A DNA stretch of 50,676 nucleotides from Pinguiococcus pyrenoidosus (Eukaryota; Sar; Pinguiophyceae; Pinguiochrysidales; Pinguiochrysidaceae), in assembly GCA_019677205.1 (NCBI GenBank), contig JAAMXY010000947.1:1-50676 (forward strand). The letters are read 5' to 3'. Both the position numbers and the translations under genes were made by a program. Each line of letters opens with the position of its first letter. Positions within the stretch are counted from its first letter, which is position 1. Below are positions 10,617 through 21,088 of this stretch, piece by piece. The notes beneath the pieces were generated by a model, which saw only the letters and a list, made by a program, of their open reading frames with translations, made no database searches and was not told where the DNA came from.

Positions 10617-13157
10617 ATGGTGGAGTTCGGGCTGAAACTTGCCGAGAACATGGTGGAGAGGTGGCGGCAGTTCTACATCGACTACAAGGGCCTCAAGAAG
10701 CTGCTGAAGCGCCTGCGAGCGCAGGGCACCGGCGCTACGCTGTCTTCCGCGTGGCAGTGGATGCGCTTCCGCAACAGCCGGGCGCACGCCATCGCCTCGG
10801 CTGGCGAGAAGGCGCCTCTGCTGGAGGCCAGCACGGCTGCGACCTATGGGACGGAAGGTGGCGGAGCTCCGCCTGCTGCAATGCCCGAGAGAGTCGTCGG
10901 GCACGAGGGGTGGACGCACCCCAGCGAGCAGTTCGAGGCCGCTTTGCTCGAGCAGGTCCAGCGGGTTGAGATGTTCTACCAGAGCGAGCTTCGGACGCTT
11001 GCCGAGGACTTTCACAAGCTCTGCGAAGTGTTCCACTGCACCCACAGGTACAAGGCCTCCAACTACTTCGCCACCATGGACCCGGAGGCCACTCCGGACG
11101 ACGCGGACTACGCGATGCAGGTCGGCGCACAGGCTTCCCGGAAGCTCCGGGCGACTAGCTTTGCATCCAGCGAAGAGAACTCTGGGGTGCAGTCGGAGCG
11201 GAGTGCTCAGCTGCAGAAGCTCTCTGACGGATTCAACAGCAGCGGCGGCGGCGGCGGCGGCGGCGAGTCCTCGGATCGGGAACTACCCACATCTCCGTTC
11301 CGACGTCTGAGCAGGGAGTTTAGCATCTCGGGCATGCGCAGTGATGAGGAGAAGGATCGCTCGGAGAGGGAGTACTCCATCGAAGACGACGATCCCTCGA
11401 TCCCGCTGGGGGAAAGGCGGCGCAGGCGCAGAAACACCCGGCAGCAGGCCAAGATGATCCTTGCGTGCTCCGAAGAAGTGCAGTCTGGCATCCAGCAGAT
11501 CATCTCCGACTGCACGCGGGAGATGTGGCTCCTGCAGAACTTCTGCATCCTGAACTACACCGCCTGCGTGAAGATCGTGAAGAAGCACGACAAAGCCTTT
11601 CCGGAGTCCAAGCTTCACAGCCGGATGATGAGGGCCATCGAGGCCAAGTCCTTCCATCGGCACGCCGGCATCGACAAGCTCATCTCCGACATCGAGGGCC
11701 TGGTCGCAGACTTGTTCTGCGAGGGTAACCGAGGGCACGCGAGGGGTATGCTGCTGACGAAGCGGGGCGTGAGCAAGCCGGACTGGGCCATGCTGCATCT
11801 TGGCTACCGGATGGGCGTTGCCGCCGTGCTCTTCGTATGGGTGATACAGGATTGCGCCGTGCAGGTGCTGCACAGGCAGGGGCAGACCGTCTTCACCCTG
11901 CCGGCCTTTCCTGTCTTCCGCGCGGTGGGAGGCTTGCTGCTGCTCCACTGGGCCTGGGGGCTGTCCGTGCTCACGTGGACGCGGGCGCGCATCAACTACA
12001 TCTATCTCTTCGACTTTGATCCGCGTCGCATTCTGAAGCCGCGGGAGATCTTTGCCTCCGCGACGTCGGAGACGATCTGGTATTTCCTGACGCTGCTCCT
12101 GTACTACAAAGTGAAGTTCGGCGAGTTCCCGAACTACATTCCAGCAGGGTACTACCCGCTTGCGCTCACGGTGTATGCGGCCTACCGCCTGTTTCACCCC
12201 TGGCCGCTGAAGCGGAAGCTCTGGAAGACGCTCGGCAGGTGCATCTACGCGCCTTGCGGAAGCGTGACCTTCTACGACAGCTTCGTGGCCGACGTGCTCA
12301 CCAGCCTCGTCAAGGTGTTTCAGGACGTCGCGTGGACCCTGTGCTACTTCGTGAGCTTCCAGTTTCAGCACGACTCCGAGGAGGACTTGCAGACGAGCAG
12401 CATCTACCAGAGGGTCGTGATCCCAGTGATCTGCATCCTGCCGCTCTGGATCCGCTTCCAGCAATGCCTGCGACGCTTCTACGACACGAAGCGCAGGTGG
12501 CCACACCTCGCAAATGGGCTCAAGTACGCCCTGTCGCAGGCAGTGTCCCTGTTCGGCGCGCTGTATCCACTTTACAATCTCACCCTTCAGCGCGGGCACG
12601 GCGACCGAATCGACGCGTACCTCTCCTTTTGGCTCTGCGTGTTCATCCTCAGCGCCGTCTACAGCTTCTTCTGGGACGTGTTTGTGGACTGGAACTTCGG
12701 TCGGCCCCAGTACGCGTTTCTAAGCGACCCCGGAAAGCTCATGTTCAGTCGACGGTGGTTCTACTACGTTTCCATTGTGGTGGACCTGTTCCTCCGATTC
12801 AGCTGGCTTGTGACCCTGATCCCGCCGAATGAGGACCACAAGTTCGTGCTCTTCGTCCCGGCCTACCTGGGTCCAATTACGATGGTTGCCGAGATCTGTA
12901 GGCGAACGATGTGGTCCATGTTTCGCTTGGAGAATGAGCATCAGCGGAACACCAGCGGCTTCCGCCGAGTGCATTTCGTTCCACTGCTCTTCGAAGGGGA
13001 GAAGAAGGCCTCCGGCGAGCACGTGCCGACGTACACCGGCCGCCGTGTGCTGCTTGAGGTGTTGATGGTGTTTGCCGGCGTGATCGCGGTACTGGTGTCA
13101 ACCGCCTTGCTACAAGTGCGGCGATACGCCCCGACAGCGACAGATGATGACTACTAG
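10617..13157 (+). CDS. SPX-EXS phosphate exporter of the XPR1/PHO1/SYG1 family
   Basis: This intronless gene encodes 846 aa. It starts directly with the SPX signature: a VEFGLKL start and the lysine-rich helix DYKGLKKLLK at 22-31. The third SPX block LNYTACVKIVKKHDK lies near 315-330, carrying the lysines that bind inositol pyrophosphates. A glycine run and a Ser-rich linker interrupt the SPX domain. From about 385 on, several membrane spans and the EXS domain follow, including ARINYIYLFDFDPRR and the closing FRLENEHQRNTSGFRR motif. Proteins of this family export phosphate across the plasma or Golgi membrane under control of inositol pyrophosphates. The start codon coincides with the SPX start, so it is well supported. 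It is convergent with the M41-like peptidase gene. Confidence 0.95.
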   Translation: MVEFGLKLAENMVERWRQFYIDYKGLKKLLKRLRAQGTGATLSSAWQWMRFRNSRAHAIASAGEKAPLLEASTAATYGTEGGGAPPAAMPERVVGHEGWTHPSEQFEAALLEQVQRVEMFYQSELRTLAEDFHKLCEVFHCTHRYKASNYFATMDPEATPDDADYAMQVGAQASRKLRATSFASSEENSGVQSERSAQLQKLSDGFNSSGGGGGGGESSDRELPTSPFRRLSREFSISGMRSDEEKDRSEREYSIEDDDPSIPLGERRRRRRNTRQQAKMILACSEEVQSGIQQIISDCTREMWLLQNFCILNYTACVKIVKKHDKAFPESKLHSRMMRAIEAKSFHRHAGIDKLISDIEGLVADLFCEGNRGHARGMLLTKRGVSKPDWAMLHLGYRMGVAAVLFVWVIQDCAVQVLHRQGQTVFTLPAFPVFRAVGGLLLLHWAWGLSVLTWTRARINYIYLFDFDPRRILKPREIFASATSETIWYFLTLLLYYKVKFGEFPNYIPAGYYPLALTVYAAYRLFHPWPLKRKLWKTLGRCIYAPCGSVTFYDSFVADVLTSLVKVFQDVAWTLCYFVSFQFQHDSEEDLQTSSIYQRVVIPVICILPLWIRFQQCLRRFYDTKRRWPHLANGLKYALSQAVSLFGALYPLYNLTLQRGHGDRIDAYLSFWLCVFILSAVYSFFWDVFVDWNFGRPQYAFLSDPGKLMFSRRWFYYVSIVVDLFLRFSWLVTLIPPNEDHKFVLFVPAYLGPITMVAEICRRTMWSMFRLENEHQRNTSGFRRVHFVPLLFEGEKKASGEHVPTYTGRRVLLEVLMVFAGVIAVLVSTALLQVRRYAPTATDDDY

Positions 13158-13632
13158 AGCGCCCGCGGCCAGCTGCGGAGCGCAGCGGCAGGCGAAAGAG
13201 CAGGAGTACGTTGACGAGGAGAAAGGTCAGGACCAGGGCAAAGAGGCCGAGTCCAACAGAACTGTGTGTGCGCGTCTCGCTTTTGCAAGTGACCACGTCC
13301 TGCTCCCCGTATGGAAGTACGTGTCGTGAGATGTTGAGCAGAGAGGGACCTGGGAAGGCCGGAGACGATCTGCAGCGCAAGCTGCGTTTCTTTGCTCTGG
13401 CTGGTGGCATTGTGGAAGCAGCCTTTTTTGTGTATGCAGTGCATGCGGTGTATTTTTGCATTTTGTGGCGTCCAACAGCTTCTGGGCAGAGGAGTGGACG
13501 ACCAGATCAGGGATGACGAGAAGAAGAGCGGTGGATTCCTTTTGTACATGCGCATTCACGGAATCTTGCTAGCTAAGGCGCCTTCCAATCAAGCTGTCAC
13601 AGCTTCTCTGCATTGCACTCCACTGGCAACTC
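13158..13632. other. Convergent intergenic region (475 bp)
   Basis: This lies between two 3' ends. No exon, repeat or RNA gene is recognisable, and the short open frames in it are unsupported. It probably holds both 3' untranslated regions. Confidence 0.5.
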
Positions 13633-15394
13633 TCAGTCAGTGCTTTCAATAACCTCCACGACTTGTGCAATCGGCGGGAACGCCACTGGCGGCACAAAGG
13701 GAGATCGGAAGCTCCAGCCTGCTGTGCTGTCCGCTTCGCTGTCAACGCCACATGCGTTGACGAGCGCGCGAAGCACGTTCTCATTCTCCCTGAGGAGCGT
13801 CAAGGCCTCTACAGCAGCCCAACGGATCCGATCTTGGCGCACCTCGTCCGCGGGACTGACCTTCTTCCGCCCAAACCCTTGCAACTCCACCTCAGCGGGA
13901 TTCTCGACGGGCATCTCTGGAATCGCACTGTACAGCAGGCCTTCTAGCGCACGCATATCCGCATTGCCGCCCTTTGCGGCTCCGGTATCAAGCACCTGTC
14001 GAGAGCGGGCGGGTTGGAGTTCCTGAGGGGTGGCAAGCATTTCCTGCCTGGACTACCTACCTCTGCCATGATGCCGCCCATGGACACAACACAAACACTG
14101 TTGAGCAACGTCTCTGGCCAGAAGCGAGCACTCACAAGGCCCCTCACGGGGACTCCCATAGCTGCCGCGCCGCGTTCTTCGTTGCTCACTTCTACGCCAG
14201 AGGTGCCCTGCAGCATCTTCTGACGCCAAACCGCTTCGCCACTTTGCGAGGTGTCGATGAGATCATCCGCTTGGCTTCCTCGCGCCTCGGCGTCTGCTTG
14301 GGTGGCCCCTTCGATCGAAGACGTTGCAATGAGTGTGGAAAAGACAACACCGAGGCGAAACTCGGACACGCAAACCAGCATCACACCTGCAATATCGACT
14401 TCGACGCCGGTCTTCAGCGTTGCGCCCGTGACGGGCAGCCCGCAGAGGTATGCGGTCAAGAAATGGCCGCATTCGTGGAAGGTGACCCGCCGTCGAAAGT
14501 CCGGGTCGATCGAGCATCGGATTCGAAGGAGGATCTCATCCAGCTGATCCCGCGCGAAGAGGCCAAGGAACCCCACGCCCAGCGGCAGTGTGTTGAAGAA
14601 GGCGCTCCACAGCCAGCGCAGCTGAAAGCGGATGTCCGCCTCCCTTGCTGCCTGCCTGACGGCCTGCACGTCCACCTCGACCGGGGGGCCCGGAGCGCTC
14701 AGGGCGGTGGGAAAATAGGCCGGCCCCATCGGGAACAGCCAGTCCATCACCGGCCCGTTGGCCAACACGGCCCCGATCACGAAGCTGATGAAGAGCGCGT
14801 TGCGGTACGCTCCCAAGGCATCCTCCTCGTCAAGCCCCAGCAGCTTCGGAATGTCGTCGTAGGTCTGCTCATGTTCGAAAAGGGACGGGAAAAGAGACAA
14901 GGAAGGCGCAGACAATCAGCTTGGCATCCACCGGATCTGCTGTTGTGGGTGCTCTTTTTCTGGCTTCTTTCTTTGGTTTCCCACCCCAGCTTCTTTCGTT
15001 TCTTTGTTTGGCGTTTCATAGATCGTACCTTGAGAATCAGACTTAGGGTCGAAAGCGGCGTGGGGCTGGCCTTGAGGCTAACGGAGCGCCAGCGGCGGAG
15101 GTCGAAGCGATCGAGGGTGCGAACCAAGTCTTTGCCTTCCATACTCTCCAGCTCCTGCTGCCGAGAGCGGATCTCCCGAAGACGTTCTTGCAGCGCCTCA
15201 ACGGCCGCGCTGGAGGCGAAGTTGCTGCTCTCCTCCACCGTCGCTTGGCAGCAGACGCTCCGCCGCTGCAACCGCGGCTGCTGCAGGCCAGTCGGGCCAT
15301 GCTGCCCAAGTTTCCCAGCCCTGGGAAGGCTCCAGCCATGCCACGCCAGCCCCGCAAAGGTCAACGCCAGCACGTACGACGCCTTGATGGCCAT
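13633..15394 (-). CDS. Plastid M41-like (FtsH-related) metallopeptidase without AAA domain
   Basis: Three exons are proposed: 15394-15029, 14867-14061 and 13995-13633 (about 511 aa). Introns are about 161 and 65 nt; the first acceptor could shift by 3 nt. Residues 1-25 form a signal peptide with Trp near the cleavage point, then a basic transit-like stretch and a coiled region (about 60-90). Membrane-like segments precede the zinc motif HECGH (H253, E254, H257). A GGIMAE block ends exon 2, and exon 3 supplies GGNADMRALEGLL, whose Asp (D404) fits the third M41 zinc ligand. This matches the plant plastid family related to At5g27290, which has an FtsH-like peptidase fold but no ATPase. The zinc ligands look intact, so it may be active. 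It is divergent from the TBC gene. Confidence 0.78.
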
Positions 15395-16607
15395 GGTCTC
15401 GCCGCGTTTCGGCCGCGAAGGCGTGTGGCAGGACCGCCTCGGGGCGCCTTGCTGGCCTTCGTGCAGCAGCTCGGCCTTCCCAGCCTTTCTCTGGGCGCCG
15501 CCGCGACGAGGTGGCGCTTCGAGTGCAGGGTGGCCCCAGTCGCAGTGCCAGGAAGGCAGCGGATCCGTGGCGGAGGGCGTGGAACGTCGGTGCCAGCAGG
15601 GCCGAAACCTGCGAAGCCGCCTAGGCGACAGAGACGACGACACGTCACTGCGTGCTGTTTCGGAGGCTTCCGAAACGCGAATCTCCGTCTGTCCCGGCCG
15701 GGTTCGAAAGCCGGCAGGAATCGAATCTCCATCAGCTTGCTGGACGCTCGGGCCAACGACAGCGGTTGCGTTGCCGGTTTCGGCTTCCTTCTTTCGCCAT
15801 GGAAGCCTGCGAGAACGGCGATGCCTCTTCATTGGACAACTGGTGGAAAAATATGCATTTTCAACCCGGAAAGCTCGGGCGAGGGTCAATTGAAATACAT
15901 CGGAATTATGGTAGGAACTGGGGGCTTCCGTCACATGCTCACGGGTGATTCGACAGCCTTCTGGCCGCGCCGCCGATTGGCAGACGTCCGGAAGCTTCCG
16001 AGAAACGCGCCTCGTGCCTTCAGCCGCGGTCGGCGCACTCCTGCAGTCGTTGGAACTTTCCCCTGCCGCTGCCAGCCAACAAGGCGATAATTCCCTCGCG
16101 TTGCGGGCCACCCTCCAATCCCGTCGCGCGCAGCAGCGTCATCAATTCAAAATTGTTCAGCAGCGGCGCCGCAATCCGCCTGAACAACAGCGCCACGGCG
16201 CGGCGGCGTGGCAGCAAGCGTCCGTCTTTCGCTCCTCGGTTGTGCTTTGTGGCTTCAGCAGTAAAGTTTTGCTTTTTCGGCCGAAGCTGCTGCTCCCGAC
16301 CAGTTCAGGTGATTCCACCACCTCGAGGCTTTTCCCGCCGAAACCGACCTTGCATGGCGCCCAACGCGCGGGAGGGCCTTTAGTATTCGCGTGGGGAAGA
16401 GACCGTGCGGCGGCGCGCGGGATTTGCGGCGCGAACGGAGCGCTTGAACCGGAGACGCTCGCGCTTCGCCTCCGCACCGGGCTCGCTGCGCCTCGCGGAG
16501 ACCTCCACTGCGCCGCGACGCCTTCGTGGCGCGCCGCAGCAGCCATACAGACCTCGACGAGGCCCAGGGTGCCGGCCTGGCTCCAGCGCGCGGGGCCGGA
16601 GCCCGAC
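15395..16607. other. Divergent intergenic region (1213 bp)
   Basis: This is the largest gap. One frame stays open from 15945 into the TBC gene, but its translation is Arg/Ala-rich without motifs, so I treat it as 5' leader. No A/T island is present, unlike several other divergent gaps. A small unrecognised gene cannot be excluded. Confidence 0.45.
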
Positions 16608-19600
16608 ATGGCGCCGCAGACTTGGACCGAAAGCCGCGCTGCCGCGCCGGCGCCGGTGACAGAATCTGACGACGACGGCACTCCCGCGGACGGCGCACCC
16701 AAGGTGGCTTCTCGGAGCAAAACGCCAGCAGAGGCCGTGGGGACGCCGGTGCAGGAGGACGAGACCGAAGGCGAAGCGGGCGGCCAACTGCACCGCGTGG
16801 CGAAGATGGGCTCCACCGAAAGCGGGGACGGGCCGAGGAGAGGCCAGCGGCGAATCTCCGTGACGTCGTCGGTGACCTCTGCAGGAGAGCGCCTGAACGT
16901 GGAGGACATCTTTGCACAGGATGCGCCCTCTCCCGGCGTGGATAGTCCCTACGCCTTCATGTACAGGTGAGCTTCTGCCTTCTGCTTGCGGGAGGGCCAG
17001 GGGGTTCAGCGCCTCCACGTGTCTCGCTTCGTGTGTGGATTTGCGGCGGGGCGTTCTAGCGGGTTTCGGGTTGGCGTGCAGTGCAGGGCGGTGTCAAGCG
17101 TGGATGTGGGCAGGCGTAGACGACGAAGCTTGGAGTGCCAAGGCGCTGAGCGGTTACGTGCTTGTCCTGGTGTTCCGTGGCCTGACCCACGCGGTGCCTC
17201 CACCTGTAGGAATTCGGGACGGCGGCCCTTGTCGGTGCACGCCAAGCGCATGATGCGGAAGACCATGTCGGACAAGCAGCCGAAGGCCATGAGAGCGTCG
17301 CCGGGGCCCTGGTTCACCATGCGGTTCTTCGGGGACAGCTCGCGCGATGGGACGGAGGGCAACGGAGCCGCTGCCGCGGACGGGCCTCCCCATCGGCTGC
17401 AGAGCACGCAGAGCCTTCCCATGCGACTGTCGAGGAAGGCGAGGCGACCGGCCATGAAGGGCCGCAAGATCGACAGCGAGGAAGAGGAGGAAGCAGAAGC
17501 CGTGTCGTTCGAAAGCAGCACGGCTGGTGGGCTCACGACGGCGTCGCAGACGGGTGCCCCTCCTTCGTCGGATTCCCTCTCCAGCTCGGGCGCCTCCCAG
17601 CCGCGTCGGGATGCGGGCGACGCTGACGCGGCGACGAGACCGAGCGTGAGCTTCGCGGTTGATGGCTCGGTCGGGGAAGCGAAGCTACCGGGCGGCAGAG
17701 CGGGGAGAAGTGCCACGAGCGCGGACGGCAAGAAGAGCAAGGGCAACAACAAGGGCAACAACAAGAGCAAGGGCAAGGGCAGCAACAAGGGCAAGAACAA
17801 GGGCAGCTCGGGCACCGCGACGCAGCGAGTGGATTCGCCTGCCTTCGAGGAGGAATTGAAATGTGAAGCGCTGGACGCCGATCAGGAAACGGGTTCCACT
17901 GCGGCATCGGTCGAGAAGCATGGGGAGCGGGGTCGGAACAAGGCCAGCCCGGCTCTGGATAACGCCACAGCACAGGCAGTCGTTGCGCAAGAACAGCACG
18001 TGCGTGAGCACAGCGAGGAGCGATACGAGAGCAACCTGAAGGGCAAGGTGACCTCCGCCGAGACGATGCCGAAGACGGATCGATTCGGTTTCTTCGCCTG
18101 GGACCACGCTCCGCAGGAACGCGTCTCTGCCCAGGAGCAAGAGCAGCGCGTTCAGAAGGAAACCGAGCGGGAGGCGAAGTGGGAGCACATGCTCGAGCGA
18201 TGGCCAAGATACCGGTCAAGCAGGAAGCTCAAGAAGCGGCTGCGCAAGGGACTCCCGAACAAGCTGCGGGGCCGATTGTGGGTGGAGTTCTCGGGCTACA
18301 GGCTTCGCAGCCGCCGCAGTCCGGGCCTGTACAGAGCTCTGTGTCGGACGGATGTGAAGATCGCCTTCTCAGTGGGACAGCAGATTGACAGAGACATCTA
18401 TCGGACATTTCCGCAGCACTACATGTTCCGGGTGAACTGGGCGGAGGAGGACGATGGCGACCAGAAGAACCCCTGCCTGTGTAGGGTCAGCTCGGAAGAC
18501 AGCGACGAGAGCAGCGGGGGGACCGTGGCGACCAGTGGCGCAGGCGGGGTGCTCACGGGAACCGTGGAATGCGGACCGGGCATCTTCCCGCTGCGGCGCG
18601 TGCTGCAGGCCTACGCAAGATACGACACGGAGCTGGGGTACTGCCAGGGCATGAACTACCTGGCGGCCATGTGCCTCATGTACATGCCCGAGGAGGAAGC
18701 CTTCCACACGCTGTGCTACCTGCTGAACCGGAAGCACGGCGGCTTCCGCGGCCTGTTCGTCTCGCAGATGCCCCTCGCGCGGGTCATGTTCCACTCCCTG
18801 TCGTCCCTGCTGAGGAAAGTGGATGCGCAGCTGTGGCGGCACTTCCAGTCCATCAACCTGCAGATCGGCGACTTCTTCGTCCCCTGGCTCTTCACGCTCT
18901 TTGCCGGCCAGTTTCCCTTCGCCCTCGTGGCGCGCGTGTGGGACGTCATCCTGCACTGCGGGAGGGAGACGGAGGAGGACCTCGGGCTTGACCGGCGGAC
19001 GGGGGCGGACTCGGCGGGCGAACCGAGCGACCAAAGCACCGCGAGGACGAGCATATTTGAGATACTGCGCCTCTCGACGGCGGGCAGGGGCCGCGCCAGC
19101 GGGAACGACGCCCGCCGGGCGTCGGCCGATCCACACCCACGGAGGACGTCCTCCGTTAGCATGGCATCCTCCGCGACGCACGGCACGCACGCGACCAAAA
19201 GGGAGGACGATTCCGTCGTCTCGCCGGAGGACAAGGACAACGCCCTGGGGGACGTGAGTGGATACAAGGCGATCCTGCGCATCAGTCTGGCGCTTCTCTG
19301 CGAGCACCGGCGCACGCTGCTGAGCATGGACTTCGCCGACGCCATGGTCTTCTTGGTTTCCGAGGTGCCGCGCAACACGGACAGCGAGAGGATTGTGAAA
19401 CGGGCCTTCGCGATGCAGCTCACGTCCAAGGAGGTGCGGAGCTGCATGCGCCGGGCGGCCAACGAGCTGTGCGGCGGCAGGCTGAACTTCTGCATGGGGC
19501 TGGAAGCGGAACTCGAGCGGATCCGTTTCGTGGAGCAGGCGAGTCCCGGGCCGGTTGGGATACCGCGCGACATGCGGCGATATGATTCCTCAGAGGCTTC

Positions 19601-19613
19601 AGCCGAACCCTAG
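16608..19613 (+). CDS. TBC-domain Rab GTPase-activating protein
   Basis: Exons 16608-16966 and 17210-19613 join across a 243-nt intron (phase 2, restoring an Arg codon) and give about 920 aa. The first half is disordered: acidic and Ser-rich patches, then a run of Lys/Asn/Gly repeats (KGNNKGNNKSKGKG). A TBC domain spans roughly 470-870. Both catalytic fingers are visible: the arginine finger in IDRDIYRTFP (about 512) and the glutamine finger in YCQGMN (about 597), followed by the GDFFVPWLFTLFAGQFP and VWDVIL blocks. It should therefore stimulate GTP hydrolysis on a Rab protein in membrane traffic. Two low-complexity insertions interrupt the domain. The frame is open upstream to 15945, so the start is uncertain; 16608 was chosen because the more upstream translation looks non-coding. 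Confidence 0.88.
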
Positions 19614-19957
19614 CCGCAGCCGAACCCTGGCCGCAGCCGAAGGTGAAGGCGCGTGAGATGCTGAATGGATAGGAGACACGATTGGGTGTCTCGCAGCGAT
19701 GCGATTGAGAAGCGTCGTGAACTTCCGTGCGTCGACTGATTACTTGTTGTATAGTTGTCCTGTTGTCAAGTCAAGTGATGATCGAGACTGGGCCGAACCT
19801 GCGCAGTTCGTGCGGATGTCACAGTGAGGTTGGACACATGAAGAGCGACTGACAGTGCAGACGGTGGCCGAGTTGCACTGCAGATTGGTTTATTTGACGC
19901 CGTGAAGCACCCGAAGCGGTGACGCAATTTCGTAGTCAACGAATCAAAAAGAGGAAT
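19614..19957. other. Convergent intergenic region (344 bp)
   Basis: Two gene ends meet here. The first bases after the stop repeat the end of the coding region (CAGCCGAACCCT words at about 19600-19640), a small local duplication. Nothing else is recognisable. Confidence 0.5.
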
Positions 19958-20686
19958 TCATGGTCTCCAGGATCGCTTGGCTTTCTCGTCAAACTTCCGC
20001 AGCAGCTCGGCCCCATTGGGCCCCTCCTCCGGCTTGGGCCCTGCCGGCGCCGCAGCGCCCTTCTCCTCCGACAGCTCCTCCGGCAGCTCCTTGCCCACTC
20101 CAAGCGCTCTGGCGAGCGGCGTGGTGGGCCACACCTCCTGCAGGCACCACGCGATCGTGAAGGTGGGGATGATGTCTGTGAAAGGCAGGATCTCCTCGAC
20201 GAAACCGAAGCCGGCGATCCAGTTGGACTTGAAAAGCAGCCGCAGGAGGAAGAAGTCGATGCCGGACCAGCCGAGGTCGCTAAGCTCTCCTATGATGGGC
20301 ACCACCTCGGAGGCGTCTCCCACCAGGTCCAGGAAGATGCACAGGGCAAACTTCGCCCAAGCCTCCTTGGTGATGGTGGGCTTGAACTGCTCGGCCACCT
20401 TGCCCATCACGGGCCTCTCAATGCGGTAGCGGAGCTCTGAAATCACCACCCGCCCGGCCACGGCTAGCAAGAGGCCTTGCAAGGGCAGTGTTTGGCGGAA
20501 GGTCTCCCTGAAGGACTCCACCAAATCCGAGGAAAGCATCACACTCGTCGCTGCCTCGCCTATGGCATAGTTCTTCAACGCCGAAGGGCGGCCTGCAATC
20601 CTGCTTGGCCGCGCCACAAAGCATGCTGCACCACGCAGGATCGCGAGGAATGCCGCTATGCGAAGCAGGCGGCGCTGCCAAAGCAT
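19958..20686 (-). CDS. Plastid-type membrane protein of unknown function
   Basis: This intronless gene encodes 242 aa. Residues 1-22 are a signal peptide ending AACF-VARPSR, a phenylalanine cleavage motif with a basic transit peptide behind it, so import into a complex plastid is likely. The mature part contains hydrophobic segments at about 65-85, 113-130 and 140-185. Conserved-looking acidic positions lie within them: DLVGDASEVVPIIGE, DLGWSGIDFFLLRLLF and FVEEILPFTDIIPTF. This pattern looks like a thylakoid or envelope protein, but I cannot name the family. The C-terminus is charged and low-complexity. It is convergent with the TBC gene and divergent from the PH-PX gene. Confidence 0.7.
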   Translation of the reverse strand: MLWQRRLLRIAAFLAILRGAACFVARPSRIAGRPSALKNYAIGEAATSVMLSSDLVESFRETFRQTLPLQGLLLAVAGRVVISELRYRIERPVMGKVAEQFKPTITKEAWAKFALCIFLDLVGDASEVVPIIGELSDLGWSGIDFFLLRLLFKSNWIAGFGFVEEILPFTDIIPTFTIAWCLQEVWPTTPLARALGVGKELPEELSEEKGAAAPAGPKPEEGPNGAELLRKFDEKAKRSWRP

Positions 20687-21088
20687 CTTTCCAAAAAGCC
20701 CTCGAGAAACACGTGTCGATTTTTGGCGGGAGTATCGATACCGAGCACAGGGCGGAGTTTTAAAATTACCTTAAATGTATTTCTAGCTCAGGATTGGATG
20801 TAGGTCATCGGTCCTCTACATTTGTACCAATGAGGAAAGACGTGATTCGAGAAATCGCATCATCATTCGCAGTTGAGTCCAGATTGAGATATTTGTAGCC
20901 CCTCTCCATCGTTAGGAAGCCATAGGGGGACAGCCGCGGAAGGATCATTTTTGGCGCCTTGGCAAGCCCAAATCCCAACGGCTAGTCTGGGACGATCTTT
21001 TCATCGTTAGCTTTCGCTTTTGGCGCCGCGACTTCGCTTTCTCCCGTCTGTTTCTGCTTTCGCTTCGCGTCCTCTGCCCTGCGCTGCC
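20687..21088. promoter_or_regulatory. Divergent promoter region with three E2F-like sites
   Basis: These 402 bp between two gene starts hold TTTTGGCGGG at 20721-20730 and two exact TTTGGCGCC copies at 20950-20958 and 21019-21027. A moderately A/T-rich stretch runs from about 20755 to 20900. The cluster of three related motifs in a divergent gap supports a shared bidirectional promoter. Assignment to an E2F/DP factor is inference from the consensus. Confidence 0.45.

Noticed and set aside
11283-12599. 438-codon minus-strand frame inside the SPX-EXS gene
   Set aside because: Antisense shadow of a strongly conserved gene, with no domain of its own.
15945-16607. Upstream extension of the TBC protein by 221 residues
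   Set aside because: The frame is open, but its translation is compositionally biased and motif-free, and a later Met has a reasonable position.
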